A stretch of DNA of 6,370 nucleotides from an uncultured Collinsella sp. (GCA_902468045.1 CABQXG010000081.1:1-6370); one strand, 5' to 3'; shown: positions 1 to 6,007, numbered from the stretch's first letter. Made by a program: numbers and translations. The notes: generated from the sequence alone by a model not told the origin.

Positions 1-1
1 G

Positions 2-862
2 GCCATCGTCGACCTGATCGAGGAAGGCAACGAGGTCGTCGTCGTGCATGGCAACGGCCCCCAGGTGGGCATGATCGCCAACGCGATGGCCGAGCTCACG
101 CGTTCTAATCCTCAGAAGTACATTCCCTGCCCGCTGTCCGTTTGCGGCGCCATGAGCCAGGGCTACATTGGCTATGACCTGCAAAACGCCCTGCGCGAGG
201 AAATGCTCGACCGCAATATCGACAAGGGTGTCGCCACCGTGCTCACCCAGGTCGAGGTTGCGGCAGACGACCCGGCCTTTGCCGACCCGGTCAAGCCGAT
301 TGGTCCGTGGATGAGCGAGGCCGAGGCCAAGGAGCTGGAGGCCGACCGCGGCTACCAGTTCATCCACGACGAGAAGCAGGGCTTCCGTCGCGTGGTTGCC
401 TCGCCCAAGCCCGTGAACATCGTCGAGCTCGACACCATCAAGTCGCTCGTCGAGTCCAACCACGTGGTGATCTCCTGCGGCGGTGGCGGTATTCCCGTCA
501 CCAAGGCCCAGGGCAACCACCTTAAGGGCGCTGCCGCCGTCATCGATAAGGACTTTGCGGCCGAGAAGCTCGCCGAGCAGCTCGACGCCGATGCCCTGAT
601 TATCCTGACGGCCGTGGAGAAGGTTGCCATTGGCTTTGGCACCGACCACGAGCAGTGGCTCGACACGCTGACTGCGGCTGACGTAAAGCGTCTGTCCGAG
701 GCCAACGAGTTCGGTCGTGGCTCCATGCTGCCCAAGGTCCAGGCCGCCTCGACGTTTGCCGAGAGCAAGCCGGGCCGCACGGCGCTCATCACGCTGCTCG
801 AGAAGGCGCGTGACGGTCTTGCCGGCAAGACCGGTACCACGTTTACCGGCGACGCTGAGTAG
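2..862 (+). CDS. arcC: Carbamate kinase, 3' part (5' end outside window)
   Basis: Carbamate kinase transfers phosphate between carbamoyl phosphate and ADP, giving ATP, ammonia and CO2 in the cytoplasm. It is the last, energy-yielding step of arginine deiminase, agmatine and anaerobic purine or allantoin breakdown. The reading frame is open from base 2 and gives 286 residues. Compared with family members of about 310 residues, some 30-35 N-terminal residues are missing, including the first glycine-rich GGNA segment. Visible family motifs are HGNGPQVG (window residues 16-23), CGGGGIPV in the middle, the DKDFAAEKLAEQL stretch followed by ILTAVEKV, and the C-terminal GSMLPKVQAA and GRTALIT blocks. 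The GTG at 44 is an internal valine codon, not a start. A strong terminator follows 18 bases after the stop, so this gene ends a transcription unit. In context it probably serves purine/hydantoin catabolism rather than arginine breakdown, but the upstream genes are not visible. Confidence 0.95.
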   Translation, partial: AIVDLIEEGNEVVVVHGNGPQVGMIANAMAELTRSNPQKYIPCPLSVCGAMSQGYIGYDLQNALREEMLDRNIDKGVATVLTQVEVAADDPAFADPVKPIGPWMSEAEAKELEADRGYQFIHDEKQGFRRVVASPKPVNIVELDTIKSLVESNHVVISCGGGGIPVTKAQGNHLKGAAAVIDKDFAAEKLAEQLDADALIILTAVEKVAIGFGTDHEQWLDTLTAADVKRLSEANEFGRGSMLPKVQAASTFAESKPGRTALITLLEKARDGLAGKTGTTFTGDAE

Positions 863-880
863 GCATATCTGCACCATTGA

Positions 881-916
881 GGAGGGTGCCCTGCGTCGCG
901 GGGCGCCCTCCTTTGT
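881..916 (+). terminator. Intrinsic terminator of arcC
   Basis: A GC-rich hairpin begins at GGAGGGTGCCC (881-891) and closes with GGGCGCCCTCC (901-911). It has about 11-12 pairs including a T-G wobble, a small GC loop, and a short TTTGT tail at 912-916. It lies 18 bases after the arcC stop. The T-tract is short, but the stem is very stable. Confidence 0.8.
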
Positions 917-982
917 GCTATGGAGAGCCAAGGGGCGTTCGCTGGAAAAACGAGCGCATGCCTGTTCCGACGGAGTGTGAGC

Positions 983-1010
983 TTGGTATGGTGGGTATAG
1001 CAACTATGGC
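983..1010 (+). promoter_or_regulatory. Possible promoter of the mocA-hydA operon
   Basis: Between the arcC terminator and mocA there are TTGGTA (983-988) and TATGGC (1005-1010) with a 16-base spacer. An alternative -10, TATAGC, lies at 996-1001 but has no good -35 at normal spacing. A promoter is expected here because the terminator separates mocA from arcC. The exact boxes are weak matches and uncertain. Confidence 0.3.
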
Positions 1011-1040
1011 GTCCAAGGCAGCCAGGGGAGGTTTGCGGAG

Positions 1041-1655
1041 ATGAAACTTGGTTGCGTGATTATGGCCTCGGGCGAGGGCAAGCGGTTTGGCTCTAACAAG
1101 ATGCTCGCCGATATCTATGGCGAGCCGCTGATTGCCCGGACCATCGATTCGGTTCCCCGGGGCTTTGACGTCGTGGTTTCGACGCGTTGGCCCGAGGTCG
1201 CTCAGATTTGCGAGGACAAGCATTGCCCGTGTGTGCTGCACGATGGCGAGCTGCGCAGCGAAAGCGTCCGTGCGGGCCTTTCGTGGGGAGCCGAACGCAA
1301 CTGGAAAGGTTGCCTCTTTTTGCCGGGCGACCAGCCGCTCGTGAGTTCGGATTCTTTTGAGGCTATGGTTCGTGCATTTGACGAGTGTGGCCGCAAGCAT
1401 CCGGTGCGTCTTGCGTGCAACGGTGAGCCCTCGAGCCCGGTGCTCTTTCCGGCGGAACTGTTCGATGCACTTATGTGTCTTGAGGGCAAGGACGGCGGCG
1501 GTTCGATCCTCAAGGGCCGTACCGACGTGGTGCTGGTCGAGGCGCGTGCCTACGAGCTGTGGGACGTCGATACCGCCAAGGGGCAGCGACGCATAGCGGA
1601 GCATATCGCCGCCTGCTCGTATTTTGATCGCGTGGCCAACTGCATAAATCAATAA
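1041..1655 (+). CDS. mocA: MocA/YgfJ-like molybdenum cofactor nucleotidyltransferase
   Basis: A 204-residue NTP-transferase domain protein of the MobA/MocA type. Family members transfer CMP (MocA) or GMP (MobA) from the nucleotide to molybdopterin-Mo in the cytoplasm. MocA makes the cytosine dinucleotide form used by xanthine-dehydrogenase-type hydroxylases. Visible features are the N-terminal nucleotide-binding loop MASGEGKRFGSNK (residues 8-20; the usual LAAG is replaced by MASG), SESVRAGL (73-80), the metal/nucleotide motif PGDQPLV (95-101), a substrate-side SSPVLFP (131-137), GKDGGGSILK (149-158), and a final DVDT. It is rich in cysteine, with about ten residues. A Shine-Dalgarno AGGGGAGG (1024-1031) lies 9 bases before the ATG. 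The stop overlaps the ribosome-binding site of hydA, so the two are cotranscribed. Cytidylyl rather than guanylyl specificity is inferred from the hydroxylase-accessory context, as for E. coli ygfJ; sequence alone does not settle it. Confidence 0.82.
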   Translation: MKLGCVIMASGEGKRFGSNKMLADIYGEPLIARTIDSVPRGFDVVVSTRWPEVAQICEDKHCPCVLHDGELRSESVRAGLSWGAERNWKGCLFLPGDQPLVSSDSFEAMVRAFDECGRKHPVRLACNGEPSSPVLFPAELFDALMCLEGKDGGGSILKGRTDVVLVEARAYELWDVDTAKGQRRIAEHIAACSYFDRVANCINQ

Positions 1656-1664
1656 GGAGCAATT

Positions 1665-3032
1665 ATGATCATCATCAAAAACGGCGCGCTCGTGACGCCA
1701 CAGGGGCTTCGCCGTGCCGATCTTGCCATGGAGGGCGACAAGATCGTGCGGATCGCCGCGGCGATTGAGCCGGCCGAGAGCGATACCGTCGAGGATGCCA
1801 CGGGCTGCTGGGTGTTTCCCGGCTTTATCGACGGCCACACGCACATGCAGTGCTGGACCGGCATGGATTGGACGGCCGATAGCTTTGAGACCGGCACGCG
1901 CGCGGCTGCCTGCGGCGGTACGACGACCATCGTGGACTACGCGACGGCCGATCGTGGCGTGACCATGCCCGATGCCTTGGCCGAGTGGCATCGCCGCGCC
2001 GACGGCACCTGCACGGCAAACTACGCCTTTCATATGGCACTCGCCGAGTGGAACGAGCGCAACCGCGCCGACCTTTCGGCCATGCGCGAGGCGGGCGTAT
2101 CGTCGTTCAAGACCTACTTTGCCTATGTCCACCTGCGCTTGGACGATGCCGAGACGCTCGAGGTGCTCGAGGAGCTCAAGCGCCTGGGCGGTATCCTGTG
2201 CGTGCATTGCGAGAACGGCACGTTGGTGAATGAACTGCAGAAGCGCGTGTACGAGCAGGGTATACACGGGCCCGAGGGCCACGCGCTCAGCCGTCCGGAC
2301 GTGTGCGAGGCCGAGGCAGTGAGCCGCCTGCTATATCTGGCGCACCTGGCCGGCGACGCTCCGGTCAACGTGGTGCACCTTTCGACCAAGCTGGGGCTTG
2401 AGGCCATCCGTGCCGCCAAGGCGCGCGGACAGAAGAATATATATGTCGAGACCTGCCCTCAGTATCTGATGCTCGACGATACTTGCTACTTGGAGCAGGG
2501 TGAGGACGGCTTTGCGGGTGCCAAATATGTGATGAGCCCGCCGCTGCGCCATGCGGGTGACCGTGCGGCACTGCGCGAGGCGCTTGTGGCCGGCGAGATC
2601 GATACGATTGCGACCGACCACTGCAGCTTTAACCTGCACGGGCAAAAGGACCGTGGGCGCGACGATTTCCGTGCGATTCCCAACGGCGGGCCCGGTGTGG
2701 AGCATCGTCCCGTCGCGATTGCCACGAGCTTTGAAGGGCAACTGGGCCCCGAGGATCTCTGCCGCTTGATGAGCGAGAACCCGGCGCGCGTCTTTGGCAT
2801 GTATCCGCGCAAGGGCTGTCTTGCCGAGGGTGCCGATGCCGACGTGTGCGTGTGGGATCCTTGCGCGCGTTGGACGATCAGCGCCGCGACGCAGCATCAG
2901 GCCGTGGACTACACGCCACTCGAGGGTTTTGAGGCACATGGCCGCGCCAAGGCTGTGTTTGTGAACGGCGTGCTGGCTGCGCGCGACGGCGAGCCCACTG
3001 GAGCCCAACCCGGCCGCTACGTGCCTCGCTAG
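1665..3032 (+). CDS. hydA: Dihydropyrimidinase / D-hydantoinase (HyuA/YgeZ type)
   Basis: A 455-residue cyclic amidohydrolase of the amidohydrolase (TIM-barrel) superfamily that hydrolyses the amide ring of dihydropyrimidines, hydantoins or related purine breakdown products. The binuclear metal site is complete: HTH (H58, H60), the carboxylated lysine in SSFKTYFAY (K149, with the catalytic tyrosine Y154), H181 in CVHCENG, H238 in VVHLS and D318 in IATDHC. The stretch HALSRPDVCEAEAVSR, the VETCPQYLMLD motif, the NGGPGVEHR loop and a C-terminal DYTPLEGFEAHG resemble E. coli HyuA (YgeZ), a member of the purine/selenate-linked cluster, more than catabolic pyrimidine enzymes. The segment after HTH is tryptophan-rich (CWTGMDWTADSFETG), in a region that usually shapes the substrate pocket. 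The start ATG is 5 bases after TAAGGAG (1653-1659), which includes the mocA stop. The gap to mocA is 9 bases, so it is an operon partner. The true substrate cannot be read from sequence. Confidence 0.93.
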   Translation: MIIIKNGALVTPQGLRRADLAMEGDKIVRIAAAIEPAESDTVEDATGCWVFPGFIDGHTHMQCWTGMDWTADSFETGTRAAACGGTTTIVDYATADRGVTMPDALAEWHRRADGTCTANYAFHMALAEWNERNRADLSAMREAGVSSFKTYFAYVHLRLDDAETLEVLEELKRLGGILCVHCENGTLVNELQKRVYEQGIHGPEGHALSRPDVCEAEAVSRLLYLAHLAGDAPVNVVHLSTKLGLEAIRAAKARGQKNIYVETCPQYLMLDDTCYLEQGEDGFAGAKYVMSPPLRHAGDRAALREALVAGEIDTIATDHCSFNLHGQKDRGRDDFRAIPNGGPGVEHRPVAIATSFEGQLGPEDLCRLMSENPARVFGMYPRKGCLAEGADADVCVWDPCARWTISAATQHQAVDYTPLEGFEAHGRAKAVFVNGVLAARDGEPTGAQPGRYVPR

Positions 3033-3033
3033 C

Positions 3034-3054
3034 AGGGGGAGTGCCGGACCCCCT
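3034..3054 (+). terminator. Short GC hairpin after hydA
   Basis: AGGGGG (3034-3039) pairs with CCCCCT (3049-3054) around a 9-base loop, starting directly after the hydA stop. There is no T-tract, so it may be a weak terminator or an mRNA 3'-end protector acting with the large palindrome that follows. Confidence 0.4.
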
Positions 3055-3058
3055 CCGC

Positions 3059-3125
3059 AGTTGCGGTGAAATACGGATTGTTTGCGGCCGTCATGCAGCC
3101 AAACAGTCCGTATTTCACCGCAACT
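3059..3125. repeat. Long intergenic palindrome, copy 1
   Basis: Two 26-base arms (3059-3084 and 3100-3125) are inverted around a 15-base centre. The only difference is T3078 opposite G3106, which is a wobble pair in plus-strand RNA. The shared core is TTGCGGTGAAATACGGA. The palindrome fills most of the gap between the convergent genes hydA and yqeC, where a two-way terminator would be expected, but neither side has a T-tract. The same arms recur at 5835-5901, so this is a dispersed element (REP/MITE-like or a bidirectional terminator family), not a one-off hairpin. No target-site duplication is visible. Confidence 0.85.
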
Positions 3126-3141
3126 GACGAGATGGGGCCGG

Positions 3142-3866
3142 CTACTTGAGGCTGCTGGCGACGACGGGTCGGCCGAGGGCTGCCTCGAAGCGGTCGGCCA
3201 TCGTGGGGTCGGCAAGCGTGTCGACTTGGTTGAGCATGACGCGTGCGGTGCTGAGCTTCATCTCTTGCATCTCGGCATTGAGCACCTGGGCGACGCGCTC
3301 GGGCGTGGCGATGTCGGTGAGCTCGCAGTCGCAACGCTCGCGGGGCGGTGGACGGCTTCGTTGATGGGCTTGCTGAGCCCCGAGGCGCCGACGAGCCAGA
3401 TGACGTTGGCCGTGCCGGCGGGAACGACCGGCTCCCACGGGGCATGCGCCTTGAGCGGGAGCCGCTTGCTGCCGTCCGCCTCGGCCAGGACGTAGTCAAA
3501 GCGCTGCGTCAGCTGGTCGAGCGGCTCGGCAGGGGAGGAGAGTTTGCCCGTCTCCGGGTCCAAAACACCCGCCTGGCAGATACTTCCGCGGCTCATGCCC
3601 GCGCATGCCTCGCAGGTGCAACCGGGGACATGCGAGGCGCCCGGCTTCCAAGGCGCGGCGTCCAGGCGACGATTCGACCCGTCCCATGGCACGCCGGCAA
3701 CGGGAAGCATATGCGTGGTGGTGCAGAGGAGCACGCGGCCGCCAGCGCGCATGAGCTCAAGACCCAGCGTTTTGAGCAACGTCGACTTGCCGCCGCTGCC
3801 GATAATCGCGGTAATGCCCGGCTCGATCCTGAGCGCCGAGGCAAGATTGCCGCTAACCGTTTCCAT
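3142..3866 (-). pseudogene. yqeC: Selenium cofactor biosynthesis protein YqeC, frameshifted
   Basis: A YqeC-family P-loop protein, an accessory factor of selenium-dependent molybdenum hydroxylases; its chemistry is not firmly established. From the ATG at 3866 the frame gives the Walker A loop GSGGKST (residues 23-29), a VLLCTTTHM strand, EADGSKRLPLKAH (129-141), EPVVP and IWLVGASGLSKPINEAVHRP (156-175). It then degrades and stops at 3258. The expected C-terminal half continues in another frame (ELTDIATPERVAQVL, then VMLNQVDTLADP) and stops at 3142. Restoring one base near 3315-3345 gives about 241 residues, the normal family length. A CCCC run on the minus strand (3342-3345) is the obvious slip point. 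Both halves look well conserved, so a recent deletion, a sequencing or assembly error, or a ribosomal -1 shift are all possible. Residues 83-97 hold a CxCxxC-x8-C cluster not typical of the family. A GGCGGTG ribosome site lies before the ATG. The gene is divergent from yqeB. Confidence 0.82.
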
Positions 3867-3968
3867 CTGTTCACCGCCGTATAATACTGTGATAATAAAT
3901 AATCATCAGAGTAGCGGTCGAACCGCTTTTGCTCTGCTCAAACCGTAGCACAGGGAGGTGCCCCGGGA
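3867..3968. promoter_or_regulatory. Divergent promoter region yqeC/yqeB
   Basis: This 102-base region between divergent genes has an AT-rich stretch (3879-3904), in sharp contrast to the GC-rich surroundings. On the plus strand there is a perfect TATAAT (3880-3885) and an extended -10, TGTGATAAT (3888-3896); no strong -35 is visible for either. On the minus strand TCGACC (3916-3921) and TATTAT (3892-3897) are 18 bases apart and suit yqeC. The opposing signals overlap, so transcription of the two units may compete or share a regulator. The ribosome site of yqeB (AGGGAGGTG, 3952-3960) closes the region. Confidence 0.6.
3907..3936. promoter_or_regulatory. Inverted repeat in the yqeB leader / yqeC upstream region
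   Basis: AGCGGT (3913-3918) and ACCGCT (3922-3927) form a perfect 6-base inverted repeat with a 3-base spacer. Outside it, CAGAG (3907-3911) pairs with CTCTG (3932-3936) across a T/TTTG internal loop. It overlaps the proposed yqeC -35 and lies downstream of the proposed yqeB start point. It could be a repressor operator, or a small hairpin with a TTTT tail that attenuates yqeB transcription. Confidence 0.4.
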
Positions 3969-4763
3969 ATGCTCGTTTATGTTCGCGGCGCCGGTGATAT
4001 CGCCACGGGTGTCGCTGCCCGTTTGATGCGCGCCGGCGTGTCGGTCGTTATGGCCGATATCGCGGTTCCCACGTGCATCCGCCGCACAATCAGTTTTTGC
4101 GAGGCTATTCGCCTGGGCGAGGTCCAGGTCGAGGGCATTCGCGCTCGCTTGGCGCAGACGCCGGCAGAGGCGCTCGAGATTACCCAAGCGGGGGATGTTG
4201 CCGTCGTGGTGGACCCTCAGGCCAAGATGCTCGATGAGCTTAAACCCGCGGCTGTGGTCGACGCGATTTTGGCCAAGCGCAACCTGGGCACCACGCGCGA
4301 CATGGCGCCTACCGTCATCGCCGTGGGGCCGGGCTTTACCGCGCCGGTCGATTGCGACGCCGTGGTCGAGACCATGCGCGGGCATTTCCTGGGCCGTGTC
4401 ATTACCCAAGGTTCACCCCAGCCCAACACGGGCGTGCCGGGCATTATCGCTGGCTATGGCAAAGAGCGTGTTATCCACAGCCCCGCCGCCGGCGTGTTTC
4501 GGTCCGACCGCGCAATCGGCGACATCGTGCACGCCGGAGACGTGATTGGCTACGCGGGCGATACGCCCATGCGCACGCAGATCGATGGCTGTCTGCGCGG
4601 GCTTTTGGCGAACGGCGTGCAGGTGACTGAGGGCTTTAAATGCGCCGATGTCGATCCGCGCGGCGATGCCAGCTATATCAACTACATTTCGGACAAGGCG
4701 ACGTCGGTCGGCGGCGGCGTGCTCGAGGCACTCGCTATGCTCACCGATATCTTTAGAGGATAG
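3969..4763 (+). CDS. yqeB: Selenium-dependent molybdenum hydroxylase accessory protein YqeB (EF2563 type)
   Basis: A 264-residue member of the YqeB/EF2563 family, which co-occurs with selenium-dependent molybdenum hydroxylases and is thought to help mature or insert their labile selenium-containing molybdenum cofactor. It has an N-terminal dinucleotide-fold loop, RGAGDIATG (residues 6-14), then IRRTISFCEA (37-46), VGPGFTAP (119-126), ETMRGHFLGRVITQG (134-148), a TGVPG turn, and a C-terminal DVDPRG plus SDKATSVGGGVLEAL block, all typical of the family. Its length fits the short EF2563 form; E. coli YqeB is about twice as long. The ATG at 3969 is supported by AGGGAGGTG at 3952-3960. The stop is 9 bases before xdhC, so the two form an operon. 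No transmembrane segment or signal peptide is seen, so it is cytoplasmic. The biochemical role is inferred from family and context. Confidence 0.9.
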   Translation: MLVYVRGAGDIATGVAARLMRAGVSVVMADIAVPTCIRRTISFCEAIRLGEVQVEGIRARLAQTPAEALEITQAGDVAVVVDPQAKMLDELKPAAVVDAILAKRNLGTTRDMAPTVIAVGPGFTAPVDCDAVVETMRGHFLGRVITQGSPQPNTGVPGIIAGYGKERVIHSPAAGVFRSDRAIGDIVHAGDVIGYAGDTPMRTQIDGCLRGLLANGVQVTEGFKCADVDPRGDASYINYISDKATSVGGGVLEALAMLTDIFRG

Positions 4764-4772
4764 AAGGCGGCA

Positions 4773-5816
4773 ATGGAAAAGCTCGATGTTGTGAATGCGG
4801 CGCTTGTCGCCCTGCGTGCTGGCGAGACGTGCGAGCTCGTGGTCGTGGCCGGCACGGCGGGGTCGTCACCGCGCGGTGTGGGCGCATGGATGGCCGTCTT
4901 TGCCGATGGCAGCCAGGCGGGCACTATCGGCGGCGGCAAGATTGAGCTCTTTGCGCTGGACGAGGCGCGAGAGCTGCTGGCCGCGGGGCAATCGCGTCTG
5001 GTCCGCTACACCATGGGCGGCGAGTACTCCGATACCGGCATGATCTGCGGCGGAGCCATTTGCCTGTGCTATCTGCATCTGGATGCGACCCAGGCACCGT
5101 TGTTCCAGGAAATTGCCGACGTCTTGGTCTATCGGCGCATCGGCGACTTCGTCATCGACTTTGAGCCGTTTATCGCGAGCGCGCTCGAGGGCGATGTGGC
5201 CGAGTACCATGGCGAGGCATCGTGCCATACCATTGCGGGCTGCCCCGGGCTTTCACTGGTGGAGGAGGGGGGTAACGTCACCTACACCAACGCTGCCTCT
5301 GAGATTCCCGCGGCGCACATCGAGACGCTCTGCCCCGAGGGCCTGACCTACATCTTTGGCTGCGGACACGTGGGCGCAGCGACGGCGCGCGTGCTCACGG
5401 CGGCGGGCTTTGCCGTCGTGGCCTGCGATGACCGCCCCGGCACGTTGACGCCCGAATGGGTGCCCGGTGTCTACGATCGTCGCCTGGTCGATTACAAGAA
5501 CCTGAGCGAGCTGTGTCCCATCGGTCCGCGCGACTTGGTGGTCGTCGCCACGGCGGGTCACAAGTCCGATATCGACGTGGTGATTCAGGCCATGCGTGCC
5601 AAGCCTGCCTACCTGGGCTGTCTGGGTTCGCGCCGCAAGACGGCCTTTGTGCGTGCCCGCCTGGAGCAGGAAGGTTTTACGCAGGACCAGATCGACGAGC
5701 TGCACCTTCCGATCGGCGTTGCCATCGAGGCCGAGGACCCCGAGGAGATCGCCATCTCCATCGCCGCCGAGATGATCCACCTGCGCCGCACCAAACTCGT
5801 CCCCCGCAAGCGCTAA
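4773..5816 (+). CDS. xdhC: XdhC/CoxI-family molybdenum hydroxylase maturation protein
   Basis: A 347-residue XdhC-family protein. XdhC binds molybdenum cofactor, promotes its sulfuration and delivers it to xanthine-dehydrogenase-type enzymes; in selenium-dependent systems a paralogue is found beside yqeB. The N-terminal XdhC/CoxI domain shows GSSPRGVGAWM (residues 30-40), GTIGGGKIE (50-58) and GMICGG (89-94), the conserved cysteine region. The C-terminal Rossmann domain shows FGCGHVG (195-201), the acidic end of strand two (CDDRP), TAGHKSD (260-266), LGSRRK (284-289) and LHLPIGVAIEAEDPEEIAISI (starting at 310). In most members the penultimate motif reads IGLDIGA; here it is IGVAIEA, a small deviation. 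The start has AGAAGG (4762-4767) 5 bases upstream, partly in the yqeB stop. It ends the operon, 18 bases before the second palindrome. The symbol follows the family; orthology to a particular XdhC is not claimed. Confidence 0.92.
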   Translation: MEKLDVVNAALVALRAGETCELVVVAGTAGSSPRGVGAWMAVFADGSQAGTIGGGKIELFALDEARELLAAGQSRLVRYTMGGEYSDTGMICGGAICLCYLHLDATQAPLFQEIADVLVYRRIGDFVIDFEPFIASALEGDVAEYHGEASCHTIAGCPGLSLVEEGGNVTYTNAASEIPAAHIETLCPEGLTYIFGCGHVGAATARVLTAAGFAVVACDDRPGTLTPEWVPGVYDRRLVDYKNLSELCPIGPRDLVVVATAGHKSDIDVVIQAMRAKPAYLGCLGSRRKTAFVRARLEQEGFTQDQIDELHLPIGVAIEAEDPEEIAISIAAEMIHLRRTKLVPRKR

Positions 5817-5834
5817 TCGCATCCCCACCAATTA

Positions 5835-5901
5835 AGTTGCGGTGAAATACGGACTGTTTAAGCCTGTTAGGCCGCCAAACAGTCCCTATTTCACCGCAAC
5901 T
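5835..5901. repeat. Long intergenic palindrome, copy 2
   Basis: This is the same element as at 3059-3125. Arms of 25 bases (5835-5859 and 5877-5901) show a single mismatch (C5850 opposite C5886). The centre differs from copy 1 and contains its own small hairpin, GCC-TGTTA-GGC. Arms conserved between copies around a variable centre suggest selection for the stem, or recent mobility with loop drift. Confidence 0.85.
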
Positions 5902-5908
5902 GCTTTTT
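5835..5908 (+). terminator. Palindrome copy 2 plus T-tract, probable terminator of yqeB-xdhC
   Basis: The 25-pair stem is followed 2 bases later by TTTTT (5904-5908) and begins 18 bases after the xdhC stop. That is the placement of a transcription terminator for the yqeB-xdhC operon, and it would insulate rplE from it. The stem is much longer than usual for intrinsic terminators. Confidence 0.55.
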
Positions 5909-5962
5909 GGGATCCATTTGTGCGGGGGAGTTGTGGAGTTGTGCAGGCAGACGAGGTTTTTC

Positions 5963-5991
5963 TGGAAATACGCTCCCGATGCGCGTATAGT
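5963..5991 (+). promoter_or_regulatory. Probable promoter of rplE
   Basis: TGGAAA (5963-5968) and TATAGT (5986-5991) are 17 bases apart, with four and five matches respectively to the vegetative consensus. The position between a terminator-like palindrome and an r-protein gene fits. The predicted start point is near 5998, leaving a leader of about 130 bases. Confidence 0.55.
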
Positions 5992-6007
5992 ACCGATTGT
6001 TTTGTCG

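Noticed and set aside
918..2282. Very long minus-strand open frame (454 codons) opposite mocA and hydA
   Set aside because: The product has no recognisable domain and lies antisense to two well-supported genes. Such long antisense frames are usual in GC-rich DNA with biased third codon positions.
3059..3125. CRISPR repeat
   Set aside because: Only two copies, 2.7 kb apart, each a self-contained inverted repeat; no regular spacers and no cas genes.
2331..3215. Minus-strand open frame opposite hydA running through the palindrome
   Set aside because: Antisense to the metal-site region of hydA, with low-complexity Arg/Ala/Pro-rich translation and no family resemblance.
3348..3884. Plus-strand frame opposite yqeC
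   Set aside because: The minus strand carries the P-loop and EADGS motifs of YqeC; the plus-strand product shows no domain.
1665..5816. In-frame TGA codons that could encode selenocysteine
   Set aside because: mocA, hydA, yqeB and xdhC read through complete families and end at TAA or TAG. The family break in yqeC is a frame change, not an in-frame TGA.
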